A stretch of DNA of 26,901 nt, from NCBI GenBank assembly GCA_041485845.1, contig JBGPKH010000034.1, positions 1-26,901 of the forward strand, written 5' to 3'. Below the pieces are notes generated by a model that saw only the letters and a program-made list of their open reading frames with translations, did not search any database and was not told where the DNA came from. The stretch is from OMOG01 sp041485845 (GTDB taxonomy: Bacteria; Acidobacteriota; Terriglobia; Bryobacterales; Bryobacteraceae). Shown here piece by piece: positions 23,708 through 26,901 of the stretch. The stretch's first letter is position 1, and the number at the start of each line of letters is the position of its first letter. Made by a program: the position numbers and the translations under genes.

Positions 23708-26341
23708 CTACTTGAAATTCTCCACCAGCATGAGGTCGCTCTCCATGTGGTCGAACTGCGCGAACATGATAGTGCGCTCGCCGGCCGAGACGGTGAGGAC
23801 CGTGCCGAAGTCGAACGCGAGCGCATCCTTGGGGAAGCGCACGTACTCGAACTTGCGGCCGGTGTTCGTGCGCAATACCCAGATGCCTGGTGGATTGCGA
23901 CGGCCGAAATAGATACTGCGCCCCGCCACGGCATAAAAGAACGCGTCTGCTTCCGGCACGACGAGCTTGGGATCGCCTCCGCTCAGCGGCAGGCTCCAGA
24001 CCTGCGACCCCTCGCCGTTCGTGTAATAGAGAACCGTGCCATCCGGCGATTCGAGCGGCTCGTTGCCGGAATTGTGCGTGAGCTGTTGGGCCGGGCCTCC
24101 GCCCAACGGAATCTTCCAGATTTCGTTGCGGCCGCTGCGGTTCGAGCCGAAGTAGATGCTTTTGCCGTCGTGCGAAAAGCTGGGGCGAATGTCGGCGTAC
24201 GCCTCGTTGGTGATTTGGCGCGGCTTACCACCCTCGGCGTTGATCGTATAGATCCAGCTATGGCCGTTCTCGTAGCGGTCGAACACCACGGTTTGGCCGT
24301 CCGGGGACCAGCGCGGACTGCCCATGGCCGTAGGCCCCATTTTGGTGAGAGCGTCCTGTTTGGAGCCGTCGGCATTAGACACGTGAATCTCGAAGAACCC
24401 CCAGCGATCCGAGTTAAAAAGGAGGCGCCGGCCGTCGGGGGAGAGCATGGGCTCGCGGTCGTCCGCCGTGGAATTGATGACGGCGGCTACGTGACACTCC
24501 TCATAGGCCCGGGGACCGCCGTCGGGACCGGGACCGTCCATGCGGTAGATGTTGAGGTCCAGGCGGCGCTTCTCGTAAGCCAGGCGGTTGCCGGTACGCG
24601 ACACAGACGGCCATCGCACGATGTCGCTGTCGATACCCAGCGGTTCCGGCGTGCCACCAGGAGTGAGACGAAACAGCCCGGTACGTAACCCGCCCTGTCT
24701 GATAGTCAGCACCAGGCTACGGCCGTCCGCGTGCCAGACCAGGTCCTCGATCCTCCGGTCATAGCTGGTTACTTCGTGCTCCTTGCCCTTGGCGATCCCA
24801 TCGCGATTCATGCCCTGCAAGATGACGGCGCGGCTGTATGAGTCGCGGGCGCGAATGTAGGCGAGGGTGCGTCCCTCCGGTGAGAACGCGGGAGAGATCT
24901 CAAAATAATACCCTTTGGGTGGCGTGCTCGCGCGGTGATGCTCTCCGGATTCGGTAGAGACGATCCAGATCGAGGGCTGGCTGGCGTCTTCCGTGCCACT
25001 GAAGGCTAGGAACTTCCCATCGGGCGACCAGGAGAGCGGGCTGACATAGAGGCTGCCGCGCGGAAACTGCATGAGCTTGCGCTCCACGCCACCAAGGGCG
25101 GGAATCAGGTAGATGGCCCTGTCGCGGAGGAACGCCAGTTGGCGGCCGTCGGGCGACCAGGCCGGCGCGCGGTCATCGGCCGGATCGGTGGTCAGGCGCA
25201 GATCCGTGCCGCCTTCCACCAGGCGCACGTAGATGTCGTAGTTGTCCTGCTTCCGGCCATTCCAGGCGAAAGCGACCTGCTTGCCGTCCGGCGAGAGTGC
25301 GGGCTCGTACTCCAGGCCGGGGTAGGTGGTCAGCGGTTTCACCAGCCCGTAGGCGGCGGTATGGCGATCGCTGCGCGACGCCAGCCACCACGCTCCCGAC
25401 GCGCCGAGGGCGAGGCCCAGCGCGAGGGCCGCACTCCAACGCATCGCGCGCTGCCGGGGCGGCGGAGGCGCGTCGGCGTACACGCCGGATTCGATTTCGC
25501 GCTGGAGGTCGCAGAGGCTGATCTTCAGATCCGCAGCCGATTGGTAGCGCCATTCCGGGTCCTTCCGCAGGCACCTCTGGATGATCTTTTCGAGGTCGCG
25601 CGGCAGGCCTGAATGGAGGTCGGCCGCGAGCTTCGGGTCGCTCTGGAGGACTGCCGCCAGCGTCGAAATCTTCGACCGGCCGAGAAAAGCGCGCTGGCCG
25701 GTCGCCATTTCATAGAGCACCGCGCCCAAACTGAAAATGTCGGAGCGCGGATCCACTTTACGGGCCTCGGCCTGCTCGGGGGACATGTAGGAGACGGTGC
25801 CCAGAATGCTGCCTTCCTCGGTCTTGGGACCTTCGGAGCGGGTGAGTTCCGAGTCGCTCGCTTCATGGAGGTCCGAGAGCTTGGCGAGGCCGAAATCGAG
25901 CAGCTTGACCAGTCCGTCATCCGCGATCATGATGTTGCCCGGTTTGAGATCGCGATGGACGATGCCGGCTGCGTGCGCGCAAGCCAAGGCGTCGGCAACC
26001 GCGATGGCATACTTGAGCAGATCGGTGAGCTTCAGGCCGCCGCGCGGGATCACATGGTCGAGCGCGCGGCCGGCGACGAACTCCATCACGATGAAGTCTG
26101 CGCCATCCTCGCTGCCAATTTCGTAAATGGTCACAATGTTGGGGTGATTCAGAGCGGAGGCGGCCTTCGCTTCCTGGACGAAGCGCAGCTTGCGCTCGGG
26201 GTTGACGACCTTGTCGGGCAGGAGAACCTTGATCGCGACCAGGCGATCGAGTTGCGTATCGCGAGCCTTGTAGACGACGCCCATGCCACCCTCGCCGAGC
26301 GTGTCGAGAATCTCGTAATGCCCAATTTTCCGGCCGGTCAT
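23708..26341 (-). CDS. Transmembrane Ser/Thr protein kinase with C-terminal TolB/WD40-like propeller
   Basis: An 877-aa Hanks-type kinase. The kinase domain (about residues 8-280) has GEGGMGVVYKA (16-26), catalytic Lys38 in VAIK, Glu57 in helix C, HRDLKPGN (129-136, Asp131), DFG (149-151), and SYMSPEQ/APE-like at 184-190. A Pro-rich linker precedes one TM helix (about 302-321). Then comes an extracytoplasmic beta-propeller built of repeated SPDG motifs (for example LSPDGKQVAF, WSPDGRQLAF, WSPDGKFLAF), like TolB/PD40 repeats. This architecture is abundant in Acidobacteriota and suggests the propeller senses a periplasmic ligand or partner; the signal is unknown. The start at 26341 begins directly at the kinase fold. 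All key catalytic residues are present. Confidence 0.95.
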   Translation of the reverse strand: MTGRKIGHYEILDTLGEGGMGVVYKARDTQLDRLVAIKVLLPDKVVNPERKLRFVQEAKAASALNHPNIVTIYEIGSEDGADFIVMEFVAGRALDHVIPRGGLKLTDLLKYAIAVADALACAHAAGIVHRDLKPGNIMIADDGLVKLLDFGLAKLSDLHEASDSELTRSEGPKTEEGSILGTVSYMSPEQAEARKVDPRSDIFSLGAVLYEMATGQRAFLGRSKISTLAAVLQSDPKLAADLHSGLPRDLEKIIQRCLRKDPEWRYQSAADLKISLCDLQREIESGVYADAPPPPRQRAMRWSAALALGLALGASGAWWLASRSDRHTAAYGLVKPLTTYPGLEYEPALSPDGKQVAFAWNGRKQDNYDIYVRLVEGGTDLRLTTDPADDRAPAWSPDGRQLAFLRDRAIYLIPALGGVERKLMQFPRGSLYVSPLSWSPDGKFLAFSGTEDASQPSIWIVSTESGEHHRASTPPKGYYFEISPAFSPEGRTLAYIRARDSYSRAVILQGMNRDGIAKGKEHEVTSYDRRIEDLVWHADGRSLVLTIRQGGLRTGLFRLTPGGTPEPLGIDSDIVRWPSVSRTGNRLAYEKRRLDLNIYRMDGPGPDGGPRAYEECHVAAVINSTADDREPMLSPDGRRLLFNSDRWGFFEIHVSNADGSKQDALTKMGPTAMGSPRWSPDGQTVVFDRYENGHSWIYTINAEGGKPRQITNEAYADIRPSFSHDGKSIYFGSNRSGRNEIWKIPLGGGPAQQLTHNSGNEPLESPDGTVLYYTNGEGSQVWSLPLSGGDPKLVVPEADAFFYAVAGRSIYFGRRNPPGIWVLRTNTGRKFEYVRFPKDALAFDFGTVLTVSAGERTIMFAQFDHMESDLMLVENFK

Positions 26342-26384
26342 CAGAGCTCACTCGAAAATTCGGATCTGCATGCGTGTTTTGATC

Positions 26385-26413
26385 AGTCTACTCTGGATGT
26401 CGAACAAAGACAA
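26385..26413 (-). promoter_or_regulatory. Candidate promoter of the kinase gene
   Basis: On the minus strand TTGTCT (26408-26413) and TAGACT (26385-26390) are separated by 17 nt. The predicted start near 26378 leaves a leader of about 37 nt before the ATG at 26341. Confidence 0.4.
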
Positions 26414-26465
26414 ACGCCCTCGGTCACCACCATTAACTCTTCCTCAGGCTGCAAGCCGGCCCCGC

Positions 26466-26496
26466 GGCGCAGGCACTCTTGCCAGGCACTCTTGCC
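26466..26496. repeat. REP-like palindrome with 13-bp internal duplication
   Basis: AGGCACTCTTGCC occurs twice in perfect tandem (26471-26483 and 26484-26496), preceded by GGCGC. Each unit is itself a small hairpin (GGCA-CTCT-TGCC). The prefix GGCGCAGGC is shared with the stem-loop at 8936. Confidence 0.6.
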
Positions 26497-26552
26497 CGCA
26501 GGGTCGAGATATCGCTGCAGGTCGTAAAATGGCTGCCCGGTGTCGGTCTGCG

Positions 26553-26574
26553 GCGCCGGCACTCCTGCCGGCGC
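26553..26574. repeat. Perfect 8-bp palindrome, REP-like
   Basis: GCGCCGGC-ACTCCT-GCCGGCGC is a perfect 8-bp stem with a 6-nt loop. Its centre GGCACTCCTGCC differs by one base from the tandem units at 26471-26496, so both belong to the same repeat family. It ends 17 nt before the next gene start. Confidence 0.6.
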
Positions 26575-26591
26575 ATGGCGGGCGCGCGAAA

Positions 26592-26860
26592 GTGAGGATC
26601 GTCACTTACTGCAAGACTTCCGCGGCCATCCGCGGCGCCGGGCGCGACCGATTCAAGGCGACCGGCGGAATGCCTCCTCATGGAGTGAAATTCCTCGGCG
26701 GATGGCGCCCATACCGGCGGGATCCGGCGGCTTCGCCCTCGCTGAGACGGACGATCCGATCGCTTTAGCGAAATGGGCGCAGGATTGGACGGACGTGATC
26801 GTGCTGGAGTTGCTTCCGGTCCTCACCGGCAAGCAGATGTCGCAGGTGCAGGGCGGATAA
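26592..26860 (+). pseudogene. DUF3303 family protein, frameshifted
   Basis: The first half reads VRIVTYCKTSAAIRGAGRDR from GTG 26592 and continues to GGMPPHGVKFLGGWR; the second half, in another frame, reads PIPAGSGGFALAETDDPIAL and continues to LAKWAQDWTDVIVLELLPVL. Together these form a complete small DUF3303-type domain (about 90 aa) with its G-x-P-P-x-G-V-x-x-L-G-x-W and E-T-D-D-x-x-A-L-x-x-W blocks. The junction is at a run of three C (26708-26710); one more C restores a single frame. There is no good ribosome-binding site at GTG 26592, whose position is set by where family similarity begins. Function of the family is unknown. Nothing further is seen in 26861-26901. Confidence 0.65.
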
Positions 26861-26901
26861 CGCCTCAGCGAAGGTGGCGCTCCTCTTCCTCGCCGCCACC
26901 G

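Noticed and set aside
26471..26496. CRISPR-like direct repeat
   Set aside because: Only two immediately adjacent 13-bp units with no spacer; this is a tandem duplication inside a palindrome, and no cas genes are present.

Overview
The window looks like a chromosomal piece of an Acidobacteriota genome, probably of the Solibacter/Bryobacter kind. The evidence is the high GC content, an Oar-like TonB-dependent receptor with a carboxypeptidase-regulatory N-terminus, a Ser/Thr kinase fused to TolB/WD40-like repeats, Tat-exported Gfo/Idh/MocA oxidoreductases, and large secreted glycoside hydrolases. This assignment is inference from gene content; no rRNA or marker gene is present.

Layout. (1) 1-12005 is a glycan and small-molecule catabolism block: the 3' part of a GH67 alpha-glucuronidase with a C-terminal carbohydrate-binding-like module, a 1224-aa TonB-dependent receptor behind a textbook sigma70 promoter, a 1028-aa secreted clan GH-A hydrolase, a convergent Tat-exported oxidoreductase, a small secreted unknown, and an exported Atu3266/EF_0837-type amidohydrolase. 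(2) 12006-15595 is an exopolysaccharide locus. It has a roughly 350-nt leader, a small PgaD-like membrane protein, and one continuous reading frame joining a PgaC-like GT2 synthase to a TPR domain and an outer-membrane beta-barrel of PgaA type. A single in-frame TAA cuts that frame inside a TPR repeat. (3) 15596-16110 holds a highly structured GC-rich stretch and a tRNA-Gln(CUG) on the minus strand. (4) 16122-23100 is a MoxR/DUF58/vWA cluster: small membrane protein, MoxR ATPase, DUF58 protein, BatA-like membrane protein with a degenerate MIDAS, and a two-vWA/GATase-like membrane protein broken by a frameshift and a nonsense codon. A repeat with two hairpins and G-quadruplex-capable tracts on both strands separates the DUF58 and BatA-like genes. 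(5) 23101-26901 holds a decayed DruA/DUF4338 fragment, a small unknown protein, a large transmembrane Ser/Thr kinase (all minus strand), REP-like palindromes, and a frameshifted DUF3303 gene.

How the parts fit. The first block would bind and import glucuronoxylan-type oligosaccharides and trim them. The second would make and export a polysaccharide. The third is the conserved MoxR-vWA assembly or stress chaperone type. The most unusual item is the synthase-TPR-barrel fusion. Four disabling lesions (two nonsense, two in C homopolymers) fall in three genes, so raw-read confirmation decides whether this is decay or assembly error.
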